A DNA stretch of 64,000 nt, taken from positions 35,688,139 through 35,752,138 of the forward strand of contig CM059563.1 in assembly GCA_030386875.1 (NCBI GenBank), in the 5' to 3' direction. Under the pieces are notes generated by a model that made no database searches, had not been told where the DNA came from, and worked only from the letters and a program-made list of their open reading frames with translations. The translations under genes and the position numbers were made by a program. The DNA is from Morinoia aosen. Taxonomy: Eukaryota > Arthropoda > Malacostraca > Amphipoda > Talitridae. Shown here piece by piece: positions 11,813-22,745 of this stretch. Every line of letters starts with the position of its first letter. Positions within the stretch are counted from its first letter, which is position 1.

Positions 11813-14800
11813 AAAGAAGAAAGAAAGAAAAAGAAAAACATTTTATTTCCAATAAAGTACAAACATGAAATGTCGATACATTGGTTTTTAAAACACCTTA
11901 ACATTAACATCCTTAAATGATTATAACACATTGGTATCGTGATACCCGTGTAAAATGTTGAAACAAAATGATTGATAGAAAAGTACAACAAAATTGAGTT
12001 CCTTTCCTTGCCTAATCTGATTTTGAACTAGGAGAGCACAATCCTCGCGACGTTCATTTGAAAAACACTTTCATTAGTACGCACAAGTATTGAAAAATGA
12101 AAGCGAAAAATGCATTCGAATACCTTAGCATAGAAACCCTTAATTGCTATTTGTACATGGTTATCGTAGTATCCATGTTAAGTGTTGAAACATATGATTT
12201 AGATCCTTAATTGCTATTCATACTTGGTTATCGTAATACACATGATGGTTGTCGACACAGGATTTAGGGAGAAGCACAAGTTAATAAAAAATAATCATTA
12301 ATATGTATAAGAGGATCGTTTGCATTTGGAGGGCGGCACTAAGTTTCAGTTTCTGTGTTTCAATTTCAAAGTTTCAATTTCAGAAGTTTTTGCTAGGGAT
12401 TGAAAATTTATCTTATTTTACGTTCGTTAAGTCATTCTAATATTGATCTTGCTTACTCCGGTCGAACAAAATGAGCATCACAACTGTTTGTTCCACGCAG
12501 CGGAATGAGGTTGCTTTCCACAATTACTAGTACTTCATCTGTGGTGCCCGGAAATGGAAATGGAGCGTATTATTTTTCTAATAAATTATCAACTCCAAAA
12601 TCCAGGAATTCCTTTCGCCCATCCGACAACACTTCACTCCCTCCTCCGGTGATGCCCCGCATCCGGTCATGCCTCTACATTTGGTTACGCCTACATTTGT
12701 TTATATCTTACATCCGGTGAAAGCCCACATCCGATCTTTCATCCTTATATTCCCCCAACGATTATATTTGCTATAACAATACACAAGATGGTTATGATAT
12801 TTCTTACTTGCGCAAATAGTACTTTCGCATAGAGTACATCGGGGTTAAAGACATGAAAAGTATTGTTTTAAATCGCTAGATGTAATATTTTCAACATAGG
12901 TGGAACCTTGCATAAGTTAACTATTTAAAATTAGTGTTGTCGTAGTGTATTCACGAGAATAAAAAGGTAAAAAGAGTTTATCACACAAAGCTTACGACAG
13001 CAATTCGAGACCAGCATAAGAAGATTAAAATGATGATTTTCAAAGTTATGACATTCGTCAGATCCGAGGCCTTTTTAAATGTTTCAACGAGATCGAAGTA
13101 GAGAAAGTATGTACTAAGATACCCTCACATCTGACATCCGCTCTCTCTCTTTGCGGTGATTGATTTGGGTTTGGAAATGCAAGATGAAAGTGAGTCACTA
13201 AGAACACAAAATCCCTGTGACACATAGCTGAAAATACTCTTGTTAGGGTGTGTGTTATTGGATCACGAGCCTGTAATATTTGCTACACAGCTGGAACACC
13301 GATATACATAAAAAAAATTGCTAATGAACTCCGTCGCATGTTCAAAAAGCTTCAATATGAGCGAAAAGTATTTACGAGTATCTTAAAGTTAAGACCATGA
13401 CTTGAGATCGAATACATGAGGATCGTAATATTTATATTGATTGATTTTGAAACAAATGGTTGGGAGAAAAGTACGAAGAAAATGCATTCCTTCTATTGTG
13501 TTGATATCAAATACATGAGGATCGTAATATTTCTATCGGTTAAGTTTTGGAACAAATAATTAGGAGAAAAGTACGTAGATAAATGCATTCTCTCCCTTGT
13601 GTTGGTCTGATTTTAACACTGGATTTTATTTCAAGGGGTCAGGAAAACATTGCTTATGTGATGCGTTGTTAAGAACACTCAAGTTGGTGCATTTCCATAT
13701 TGAAATTTGAGCTTGCGAACGTTGGAACTAGTGAAATGAGGGATTAAAGGTTGAAGGTACAACGGGTAGATCCAAAATTAATTTGCATCTTTGACTGCTA
13801 GGTTGATGTTATAGGCAGTTTTACATTGTTTTGTACCAACTGGTAAGCTAAATTACCTGGTATGGATGAAATGAACGATTTTACAATAACGGAAAAATTT
13901 AAATTTCGTATACTACAAGCTTTGGCACAGAAAAATTTACCGGATTCAAAATAGATCAGAGGGATCGATGTACAATGCCAACCGTAACATTATCAAGATT
14001 GCTGGGGCAAAACGAGAAAGTCAAAACCACCTCAAATGGTGTGGCCGAAAGCACACTGGAAGAGTGTAAAGGACGACACTGCGTCTCTACAGGATCAATA
14101 TGAGCATTTTAAAAGGGAATACGTTCTAAACTTACAGACACGCACATACGTACACCGATATCCATACGCATATACGCACACACGTACTGCATGTACGCGC
14201 CCCTCCAGCACGTGCTGCAGTTCACACTTATTGTGTTGACGCAAGATAGAGAGCCATTTTAGTTTTGAATTCTCTCAGTGTTTGAGGGGTTTTGAAGCTC
14301 TGGGGGAGTCTGTTCCATAGTAAGGCGCCTGATACTGACAGAGCCTTCTGCCCGATGTTGGATGAACGGTATTTGATTGAGACATCACGTCTCCTGTTCG
14401 GCCTTTGGTTCGTGACGGTAGGGGAGTGGAATTCCACTATTTCAGCACTGCTATGAGGAAGATATAAAGAGGAGAAAACGTATTGGGCTTTGTGCGCCTG
14501 GAACCTTTCCCGAATCGGAGCCCAGCCAAGTTTATGCAGGAGAGGTGTTACGTGGTCATGCTTTTTGAATTTACCGTTGCATACAACCTTTGCTGCAAAA
14601 TTCATGCATTTTTGTAGGTCTTTCTGAAGATCTTTGGATATACCTCCCCAGACCAGGCTACAGTAGTCAATACGTGTTAAGACCAAAGAATGAACGGCCA
14701 ACAATCTAGATTCTTCGTCAAGCATATTTTTTATACGATTGAAAAACAGTAAGGTCCCGTGAATTGCGTTGCAGGTTTTATCAACTTGGGATTTGAAGGA

Positions 14801-16050
14801 CATGTTACTATCGAACCAAATACCTAAGTTTTTTACTTTTTCTGATGGGTGAATTGTATCATTCCCAACTGTAAGAGTTAGATCTAGATTTCGAATGTTG
14901 TTTATTGAATGCTTTGACCCAAAAATAATGAATTGTGTTATGTTCGCGTTTAGCTTGAGACCATTTTGGTCATACCATGACTTGAGGCTGATCAATAGAG
15001 CTTCAGCTCCTTTTTTCGTCTGTGGTATTTCTGTTACAGAGCTTGTCATTGCAATTGGGACGTCATCTGCATACATGGAGATTCTTGTGTTAGAAGGCAT
15101 TGGAGGGAAATCGTTTATGAAAATTGAAAACAGTAGCGGGCCCAGAATTGATCCTTGAGGGACACCAAAGCTGTTTTGAAGGAATGGGGACAACTTGTTA
15201 TCTAAGAGGACTGCATGAGACCGATTTGAAAGGTAACTTTTAAACCACTGTGTATCCACTCCTAAGTTCAGTATTTTTCGTAGGAGTTGATTATGTTCGA
15301 CGCTGTCGAATGCTTTAGAGAGATCAAGTAGCAGCAGAAGTGTTACATTTTTTTGATCGATGTCGTTGTATATTTTTTCAGTGATGTTAAGCAGGGCGTC
15401 TTGAGTGCTAGTGTTCTTCCTGTAGGCATATTGATTTCGATGAAGTAAATTTGACTCGTCCAGGTGAGATGACAGTTGATTCGTTACTACTTTTTTTAAT
15501 ATTTTGGACAGGACAGGTAAAAGGCTAATGGGCCTGTAATTTGATGCTGTATTTATGTCACCAGTTTTATGCAACGGTCTAATTATAGAGTGTTTCCATT
15601 GTTTTGGAAACTTGTTAGTGGCTATTGATGTGTTGATAATCAAACGAATAAATGGTGCTGTGACTGGAAAACTGTCTTTTATGTATTGGAGGTTGATTCC
15701 ATCATGTCCAACTGCTTTTGTGTTTTTCAATGAGTATAAAATAGTTTTTAACTCTGGTAAATCGATAGGGCGTGGCTTCCACAGGGCGCCAGCCTTTGAA
15801 AGTGCAGTAGGGCATGAACTTTCAACTGTCCATTTCCTCGTACTGGTTTTACTCACTTCATCGAAGACTTGGGCACCTACTTTTGAAAAAAAAGTGTTGA
15901 ACTCAGTGGCTTTTTCCAAAGGATTTTCAAAATCACTTTTGCGCTCTAAGTTTTTATATTGAGCCACCTCACTAATGATTTCCCATGTACGTTTTGGATT
16001 ATTTTTTGCCATTAATAGTTCTTGGTGGAAGTGAGAAACTTTAAAAATGT
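11812..16050 (-). mobile_element. CR1/L2-like LINE, 5'-truncated copy (LINE-1)
   Basis: A minus-strand non-LTR retrotransposon lies within repeat R. Its 3' end is at 11812, where the sense strand ends in TTTC/TTC repeats after a TTTATTGGAAATA-type block. The same terminal sequence ends the copies at 28326 and about 19955. The 3' UTR is about 2.4 kb and non-coding, with repeated atcgtaatac/catg segments (near 11935, 12165, 12230, 13430, 13510) and a CA/TA microsatellite near 14130-14200. The 5' side breaks off at about 16050 inside ORF2, directly against the continuation of repeat R. The missing endonuclease marks it as a typical truncated insertion. Confidence 0.75.
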
Positions 16051-16066
16051 TGTCAATATGACGCAA
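14228..16066 (-). pseudogene. LINE ORF2 fragment: reverse transcriptase and C-terminal region
   Basis: 612 uninterrupted codons hold a complete non-LTR RT. Visible motifs, in order, are a NYRPISLLPVLSKILKK block, the QYAYRKNTSTQDAL block, LLLLDLSKAFDSV (catalytic Asp), FGVPQGSILGPLLF and the YADD catalytic box (SMYADDVPIA). They are followed by the LNANITQFIIFG thumb region and a C-terminal WGGISKDLQK/GALLWNRLPQ block seen in CR1/L2/Daphne-type elements. The apurinic endonuclease that normally precedes RT is absent because the copy is 5'-truncated at about 16050. The first few codons (up to 16066) lie in flanking repeat R, so the apparent start is not real. A second copy at 40650-42838 retains part of the endonuclease. 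Although the frame is open, it is not a functional gene. Confidence 0.85.
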
Positions 16067-16187
16067 TTAATGATAAAGCCAATGACATTATTAGAATCTA
16101 TACGGTAATTATTGTATTGCCCTCATTTATATTTTCTAGGGTAATCAAGGAGAATTCTAGGGAAAAATACATTCCAGCCTAGGGTAC
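16048..16187 (+). repeat. Dispersed repeat R, copy C, right part
   Basis: It matches copy B at 5150-5300 from tcaatatgac onward (shared tgccctcatttatattttct and cctagggta). It resumes exactly where the LINE ends, giving the right edge of that insertion. Confidence 0.7.
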
Positions 16188-16330
16188 AAAGATTGACGAG
16201 CGTGGAAGTCCTGACTACAAGTCTCGACGCTCCGCAAGCAGAAGCCTCATTCCCTCCATCGCCGCCTCGACCGCCAGCCGCGCCGCAACTCCACGTCCTC
16301 GCCCCGACTCCCGAGTCAGTTCCCGTCTGA

Positions 16331-18000
16331 ATAGACTCCAGTCTCTCGAATTTCTATACCGCCCACCCCTCTCCCTCCCCCTCCGTGTTGCTACATTGCG
16401 TTCCCATTCGCGCCAATTATTAACTATGTAGTACTACTGAGGTTTATTAACCTATCTGTTCGTTATACATTTATTTACAATCGCTGCATTATAACCACTA
16501 CAAGTACTTATTAAGTGGATACTTCAGCGGAATACCAAAGTTAACCTGTATTAAATCATTTTAATAAGTTTTAACAACGATCGCTGGTGTTTGGCAATTC
16601 GACCCTCCATCTCTGCACGCAAAAACAGGCAATTTTAAACTTCTTTTAGTTAACCTTAAACTAACTGAACTTGGCCTAACCTAACCCAACCTAACCTAAC
16701 TTAACCTAACCTCTTAAGGGCACGGTTCGGGTCTATTTTCAGATTATGGTCATTTTTGGGTTTATAAATTCATCTTATAGAGATTTTTCTTGCGCATCCA
16801 ACGATATATTTGGCTTTCAAGTATATCAATTGGTTAGTCTTCTGGACGGGGTAAAAGACGCTCTCTAGTGTGACCTTGTGGTGCACCCATGGATGGGTGA
16901 CCTCCCTCTTCCCCCCCATTACGAGCCAGTATTGAGTGTTCCTCTACGGGAATGGCATGAGAGTTCATTCATGGCCTTACTTGAAATGCTTTTGTACTCA
17001 AACGAAACAATCTATTACTCAGTGATAAATTATGATGGTGTAATTGAGTGTTTGTTTTGAGTCCGGCTGCTGAGTCATCAGCTAATTAGCTGGCTATGTA
17101 AACATAAACGCCTTCCGGAGTTTTAAAGCTACAGGAATGGCAATTATATCAATCGAAAGGGCTTAAAAAGAGCTACAAAGCAATGCAGGTAATTGAAAAA
17201 AAATTAGCCAGCTTTGAAAAAAAATTGTTAAAAAAACCCTGTTCTGAAACATGTATATATTTATTGAATTTTGATATGGATCCATTCCCACTGTTTTGAA
17301 GGTACATAAGAAAGTACAGAATCGCTCATAAGACTCAATTTAAAAACTAGTAAGGAACGGAATTTTTTTTAAATGGTGTTTCTGCAAACTCTCTCTTTGA
17401 TTTTCGAAAACCTACTCCTCCCACAGTTTTGAAGGTACAGAGATGGCGAGCAGACCAATCGATAGCGCTTGAAAGGGAAAATAGATCCGCTGCAAAAGTT
17501 TTTTTTATTTCAATTCACCTTAAAAGTTAGAAGCAAATTATTCAAAAAAGTGGAAAAAAGGTCATTTTTAGGGAAAAAAGTTCTCAAAACTCTAAATATC
17601 AAATAATCGAAAAACTTTTGCACCTGAGCTCTGGACAAGACAATTTCCTATCTATAGAATATTTTCTAAGTTCTCTGCGTTCAAAATTGTAGGAGTAGGA
17701 TTTTCCGCAACACATGTTTTTTCATGTTATTTTTTAAGAAATCTTTTTCATGTATGGTTACGAAAAATACGCACAAATAAAAAAAATGTTCAAAACAATT
17801 TACACCTACGGTAGATATCTCAGAAAAATCCACCGAGAACTTAGACTTTTTTTACCCCTTAACCTAACTCAACTTAACTCAACCTAACCTAAATTAATTC
17901 AACCTAACATTTCTGTAGCTGCTCGGAGGTGGTGCTGTTGCTGCTCGGAGGTGGAGGGAGAGGGGTGGGCGGTGCAGAAATTCGCGAGACTGGAGTCTAT
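16331..18000 (+). mobile_element. MITE T, copy 1, with TTAGG-like core (interrupted)
   Basis: The ends are inverted repeats: atagactccagtctctcgaa at the left and, reverse-complemented, ATAGACTCCAGTCTCGCGAA at the right, continuing through a CCGCCCACCCCTCTCCCTCC block. The core near 16650-16720 and 17858-17915 is a degenerate array of cctaa/ttaacc units (TTAGG-like on the other strand). A second copy in inverted orientation lies at 24761-25309. The element is non-coding and is interrupted at a TTAA by the 16718-17858 insert. Confidence 0.7.
16718..17858. mobile_element. 1.14 kb TTAA-flanked insert (piggyBac-type MITE candidate)
   Basis: The insert starts GGGCACGGTTCGGG and ends TTTACCCC, with TTAA on both sides (16714-16717 and 17859-17862). 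The uninterrupted sister copy of MITE T has a single TTAA at this point, which makes this a clean insertion with TTAA duplication. Terminal inversion is short (GGG/CCC). No transposase is present. Two similar internal phrases (cactgttttgaaggtac near 17290 and cacagttttgaaggtac near 17425) suggest internal repeats. TTAA duplication points to piggyBac-type mobilisation, by inference. Confidence 0.65.
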
Positions 18001-18744
18001 GCCACGGTATACAGAAGACAGGTAAGTTCACTTCAAAGGGGACAGCTGCTCGAAACCGTTAGACAAGCCAGCCAATAGGAGACGTTTGAGCTGATACGTC
18101 ACCAACCCCATACCACGTGATTCACACCACACTCGCGGCAGCGATGCACTGGCTGCCGTACGTATGATTGCATTTTTTTCATTCTAATTGAAGACGCCAT
18201 TCTTGCTGACACCAACGCCGACGAATTGTTACTGGTCGCGTTGTTGTTGTACAAGTTGTCGTACAGCAGACTCGATATTGTCACATATCGTCGCCAGAGA
18301 GCACTACTCTGTTGATCTGTGTTGCTATTCGTTCTGGACCCGTGATGTCAACGTCCCCAGGGCTCTTTTAAGAAAAGACTTGAATGCTCTTACCTTCTTA
18401 TGTGTACCGTGGTCTATGCTTCCCGTCTAGCGGCTCTGATGCATCCAAGTCGGTGACACTAGGCCAGCAACAACCTCACTGTTTCGCTCTCGATCGTCCC
18501 TCACGCGGCGACTACCCGACAACCGTCGATCCTTCAAGGTGTTCTTGGGCGCTGTACTACCTGACTGTAATATCCTTTTGTACGTCATTACTGTCGGCGT
18601 TCTTCACAATAATGCGGTATTTATTTCAGTTGTGTTTTCGTTACCCTGTCGGGTTCGTTTGTACCTTAGGCACTCGCTTCAGGCATTGATATTCAAAGTC
18701 TTTAGATATTCACAGTCTGCCCGGAGCGTAAGGCAGCCTGAGGG
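18001..18744. other. No gene recognised
   Basis: Moderate GC, several short open frames on both strands with no recognisable domain. An inverted CCAAT box (18070) and an ACGTCA-like site (18093) occur near the left edge. Confidence 0.4.
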
Positions 18745-19955
18745 AGAACACTTCCCCTCTCTTAAATAAGCTCGGCTGGACTCCAGATCAAGAATGGTTT
18801 CCCATGCACAAAATCCAATATGTATTCTCTTTATATCTTCCTCAGAGAAATCCTGAAATAGGGCAATTTCATCCTCCCACCGTCACCAAAATAATGAAGA
18901 ATAAGATACACAATGCCTTAATCAACTACCTTTCATCATACATTTGGCAGAAAGCTTTATCAATATCAGGCGCCTTACTGAGGAACAAATTTCGCCAGGG
19001 TATCAAAATCCCTCTAACATTAGAGAGAATTTACAACCAAAATGGCTCGTAATCTTACGTCTAAACAATTATTGCAAGCTGCAGTACGTATTGGAAAAGT
19101 AGTTACGAATTTCTATCGCTATTTATCTTATGTTTCATTTCGTTTCATTACACCACATGCACCCCATTTTTGTAGTATGCTTGATTGCTTGAGTGTGAAT
19201 CTCTACGTACGTGTATGCATGTATACCCACAGTTCGTATATCTATATATCTATGTGTGTATATATATATACTCCTGTCCTAGAATGTTCTTTTTAGTCTT
19301 GTGTAACAATTTGTCGTTTCTTACACTCTTGAGTATGTCATGAGAACACTATTTTAGGCAGTTTGACTTTTCTTCTTGTCCCAGTTGTGTTACTAATGTT
19401 ATGGTTAGCATTGTACAACAATCTTTCTCATGTCTTTGACTCCGGTGAACTCTTTTGTGCCAGTAGTATTAGCGTAGGAAATATAAATTCATGTTATGGT
19501 AAAATATTTTATTTTCTCCGAGCTAGTTATTTGGCATACTAGCAGATACGTAAGAATGAACAATTGTCCCGATTGCCGACCTCATAATCTTAGACGCAAA
19601 ATAATTAAAATCTACCCATTTTACTTTTAACATCAATCCTTCATATCACTAGTACTCAGTTAGTATGCCCAAATTTCAGTATAAGTTCGCACTAACAAGA
19701 GTGTGTTCAATGATACATCACTAGGATTATGTTTTCTTAATTACTTGTATTTACATGCATTGGGAAAATAAGATTAACGTAACGAAGGGAACGTATTTTT
19801 TCATGCTTTTATCTTAAAAATTTTTGTTCGACAATTGACATGGGTATTGCGATACCCTTGTGTATCAACTAAGGATCTCAATGTTAAAATATTTTAAAAA
19901 CTAATGTTGAGCAATTCGCGTATCAACTTTATTGGAAATATTCTGTTTCTTTCCC
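18745..19955 (+). mobile_element. CR1/L2-like LINE 3' fragment (LINE-3)
   Basis: It starts within the C-terminal ORF2 region (LLNKLGWTP, matching the LLHKLGWAP of LINE-1) and continues through a decayed GALLRNKF block to about 19050. It then runs through a 3' UTR with a tata microsatellite (19220-19270) to the terminal tttattggaaata/tttctttccc block at about 19955. This gives the third independent copy of the family's 3' end. Confidence 0.65.
18747..19052 (+). pseudogene. LINE ORF2 C-terminal fragment
   Basis: About 100 codons correspond to the last part of LINE ORF2: LGWTPDQEWF, then QYVFSLYLPQ, PPTVT, IWQKALSISGALLRNKF. A frame change near the end moves the terminal TKMA-type residues into another frame. 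There is no catalytic domain. It is a dead 5'-truncated copy. Confidence 0.65.
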
Positions 19956-21045
19956 ATAAAATGCTTTTTTGAGAATTATGGGCGGTAAACCGTTTTTCGA
20001 CTTGAAAATCATTTGTAACGGAATTATTCATTATCGATATTTTTAAAGTAGTCATTCAGAAAGCATATTAACGCTAAATGGCACGTGCTATACTCCTAGG
20101 ATGGAATAACTAAGCGGTATACCTTCTTACCGATAGACTTCATCATTTATTTCCCCACATTATACTTTCAGCAACATTGGTCAATATTGAACGTTGGTAC
20201 AGACTCCTGCATCAAAGTAAGCGCTATGTCCTTCAGAGCGTTTCTGTACCAACTTCTCATCGTTTTGTTTTTCCTCTGTTGTTAGAGTGTTTAACTTTTT
20301 TTCATGTCTTCTTTCTAACTCATAGCGAACGATGAGAGTACAGTTTTGTTTTCCTCTCAGTTTGTTCACTCTAACTCAGTTGATTTTCGTTCATACTCGG
20401 AAATTGGAATTTTCGTTGGATGTAAGGATTGTGCACATAAAACTTTCGTAAGGAAATTAGTAGTCATACAGTTTCAGAATTTTAAGGTTCTAGCATGAAT
20501 TATTTGCTTGGAGTTATATTGCAAGAGAGACATAACCCTAATAGCCTTTTATTGTGATGGGGGTGTTCTCTCAGCATTATTTGTGTCTCAGCCATACAAG
20601 GTTCAAACCCAGTTCAGTATACTGCACGAAAAGATCAGCGTGCTGATGTGATGTGTGCTAATACGCTTGAATTTAGTTAAAAAGAGAATAGAGAAATTGT
20701 TATCTTCAATAGTTTGCTTGAAGACCCTACTTTTCCTACAATGACGATTCGAACGATTTGTTGAATGCCGTGTTTCCAGTGCCTTTATGTTAGATAATTT
20801 CTTAGCATACACAATGCAGTGAGTTTCATTTATGTTGAAAAAATTTACAGAAACATCAGGAGAAATATAATCTTTATACTAATGCATTTTGAAAGAAATT
20901 ATTATTATTTATTATTGTATTTTTTATACGTATAAAGTATGCAGGCAATTTATATTCATCAATAAAAATATACATGTGAGTATGTATATCTATATACTTA
21001 TAAATGTACGTCTGTATCTACATCTATTCATACATATTTCAGAGT
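19956..21045. other. Non-coding, no element recognised
   Basis: AT-rich sequence without coding signal or recognisable transposon ends. A tata-type microsatellite lies at about 20935-21000. Confidence 0.4.
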
Positions 21046-21365
21046 GTTTCAGAAATAGAGGTTAAAACTGAAGCTATAGGTAGAAAATCTCAAATAAAGC
21101 GATTTTCACGAGTAAACAAAACTCCACACTTTTCGAATAATTCCGAGTTAAAAAGTTCTTGAATCTTAAATATCATGTGCTCACGCACTGGCTGTCAACG
21201 AAGTTAGGTATTACGTGATCTAGTTAAGAAGTAAAATTACTGTTTTTACGAGAGTTTGTGTCGTTGATTACCCAACCAAACTAATTTAGACCATTTAAGG
21301 AATGATTTTTAAAATATTTTGTTTGAAAAAAAACTAACCACAAATGAAAAATTTTATTGTTACTA

Positions 21366-21775
21366 CAAGAGGTGTTCAAAATGCCTACCGTGAACTTCAA
21401 TGCACTTTTCATAGATGTCATGAACCGACTGCCGTATAAATGTGAAAACATTAGGTTTCTCAGCTATTTCTGCTGCAGCATCAACTATGCGGGCATCCAG
21501 ATCTGGCTCTGAATCCACAAGGGTGGTATACACCAACTCCTTCATCGCCCCCATAGGAAAAAATCAAGTGGTGTCATGTCTGGTGAACGAGGAGGCCATG
21601 TTACTGGGCTGCCTCTACCAATCCACCTATTGGGAAACTGCTCATCTAAAACCTCTCGTGATCCAAGGAAATAATGTGCTGGTGCTCCATCATGTTGAAA
21701 CCACATTCTTCAACGCATGTTCAGAGGAACATCTTCTAAGAATTGTTGTGTACGTCATTTTTTATACGAATTAAA
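21366..21775 (-). pseudogene. Tc1/mariner-superfamily (DDE_3-type) transposase, C-terminal remnant
   Basis: Read on the minus strand, translated pieces match the catalytic half of the insect transposases with a DGAPAH box. The order is WFQHDGAPAHY (second catalytic Asp), WIGRGSPVTWPPRSPDMTPLDFFLWG (third catalytic region, too long to be chance; quoted here only in outline), and then a C-terminal helix ending near RHFEHLL at 21366. A stop codon after the PLNMR segment and a frame change after FLWG (only a one-codon stub lies between) show it is dead. The N-terminal half was not found upstream (21776-22500). Sequence around 21046-21360 (starting gagtgtttcagaaatagagg) is probably the element's 3' end. 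Confidence 0.7.
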
Positions 21776-22529
21776 TATGTGGAAATCCTTCGTCGCTGCT
21801 ATCATTGCTATGTACTCGTTCGTTTTAGTCGTTTTCAATATCGATTTTTTTAAGTCGTCAATTCTTTAGCAAGTTTGGAGACAAAACAATCTTGCATGGC
21901 AAGCACATTTAATGATAAATGAATGATGATACACGCATGACTTGGAAGGACGACGATTCGCAATTATAGGACAAAAAGGAAATTACGGCACTCAACTTTC
22001 AAGGATGCAGTGGTGGCGATGACGATAAAAGGCTTGGGCTTTACGTTAAATTTAATACTTCGGACAAAGTTTCATTAGCAACACAAAAGTATCACGGAGA
22101 ATAACTCAAGATACCGACTGAGTTCAAATCTTATTAGTTAAAGAACTGACACCTCCCGAAGACCCTCGCAAGACGAAGTCTACTACCACAATGACTGAAT
22201 CCTACCGTTAACACGACTTTACACAGGGTATGTAGTCGTGGGGCTGCTGCCGCTCTCGGTTGAAATAATACGATACATTACAACAGATGAAGGAAAGAAT
22301 CTGTAGAAATCCTGAAAGTGTCACTCGAAATTGCTCACTGGCACTTCACGTGGCTGATATCGTTCCGTTGCTGTAGTGCCAGGCTTGTGGAATTTAGTCA
22401 TTGATAAGGATCTCCGGTGTTTAGTCTGGGTTCGGCGATCGATACTCGCCAGGCTCGGCACACGGCGTTCTACATTCCTCGGCTCTCCTTCGTTCGGCGG
22501 ATTGACTTTGGCTGTTGTGTACCTAAAGG
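21776..22529. other. No gene recognised
   Basis: Mixed-composition DNA with short open frames only. It may include decayed upstream parts of the mariner-like element, but no motif could be read. Confidence 0.35.
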
Positions 22530-22745
22530 GGCTTTCACACGATCAGTTATTTCGTCAGTGACACTCACACTCACAGAGTGTGGTCAAAACACTCGCGTTC
22601 ACACGTACGTTCGCGTGACTGGAGTGGCGCGTCACTGTCAAGCTTGGCAGTGCTTCACTATGCGTTGTCGAGAAAGATTCGTCGTAGTCAAAGCATGCAT
22701 ACTCATCGGCTTTGTGGTCATAGAGAAAAATAAACACCGTAAATA
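22530..22745 (+). mobile_element. Candidate PIF/Harbinger-like 5' end
   Basis: It begins ggggctttcacacgatcag, a wording similar to the GGGTGCGTTCACACTACGAG ends of the PIF-type elements at 57-64 kb. It then contains an imperfect inverted repeat (CAGTGAC near 22556, GTCACTG near 22632) and a short open stretch. No matching right end was found, so this is a weak call based on style of terminus. Confidence 0.25.

Noticed and set aside
16650-16720. True telomere or interstitial telomeric block
   Set aside because: Units are irregular (cctaa, ttaacc, ccaacc) and the same array occurs inside an inverted-repeat element at 24872-24960, so it is MITE content and not a chromosome end.
18188-18769. Possible host exon(s) around 18.2-18.7 kb
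   Set aside because: Several overlapping short frames with no domain, no consistent codon pattern and no supported splice sites.
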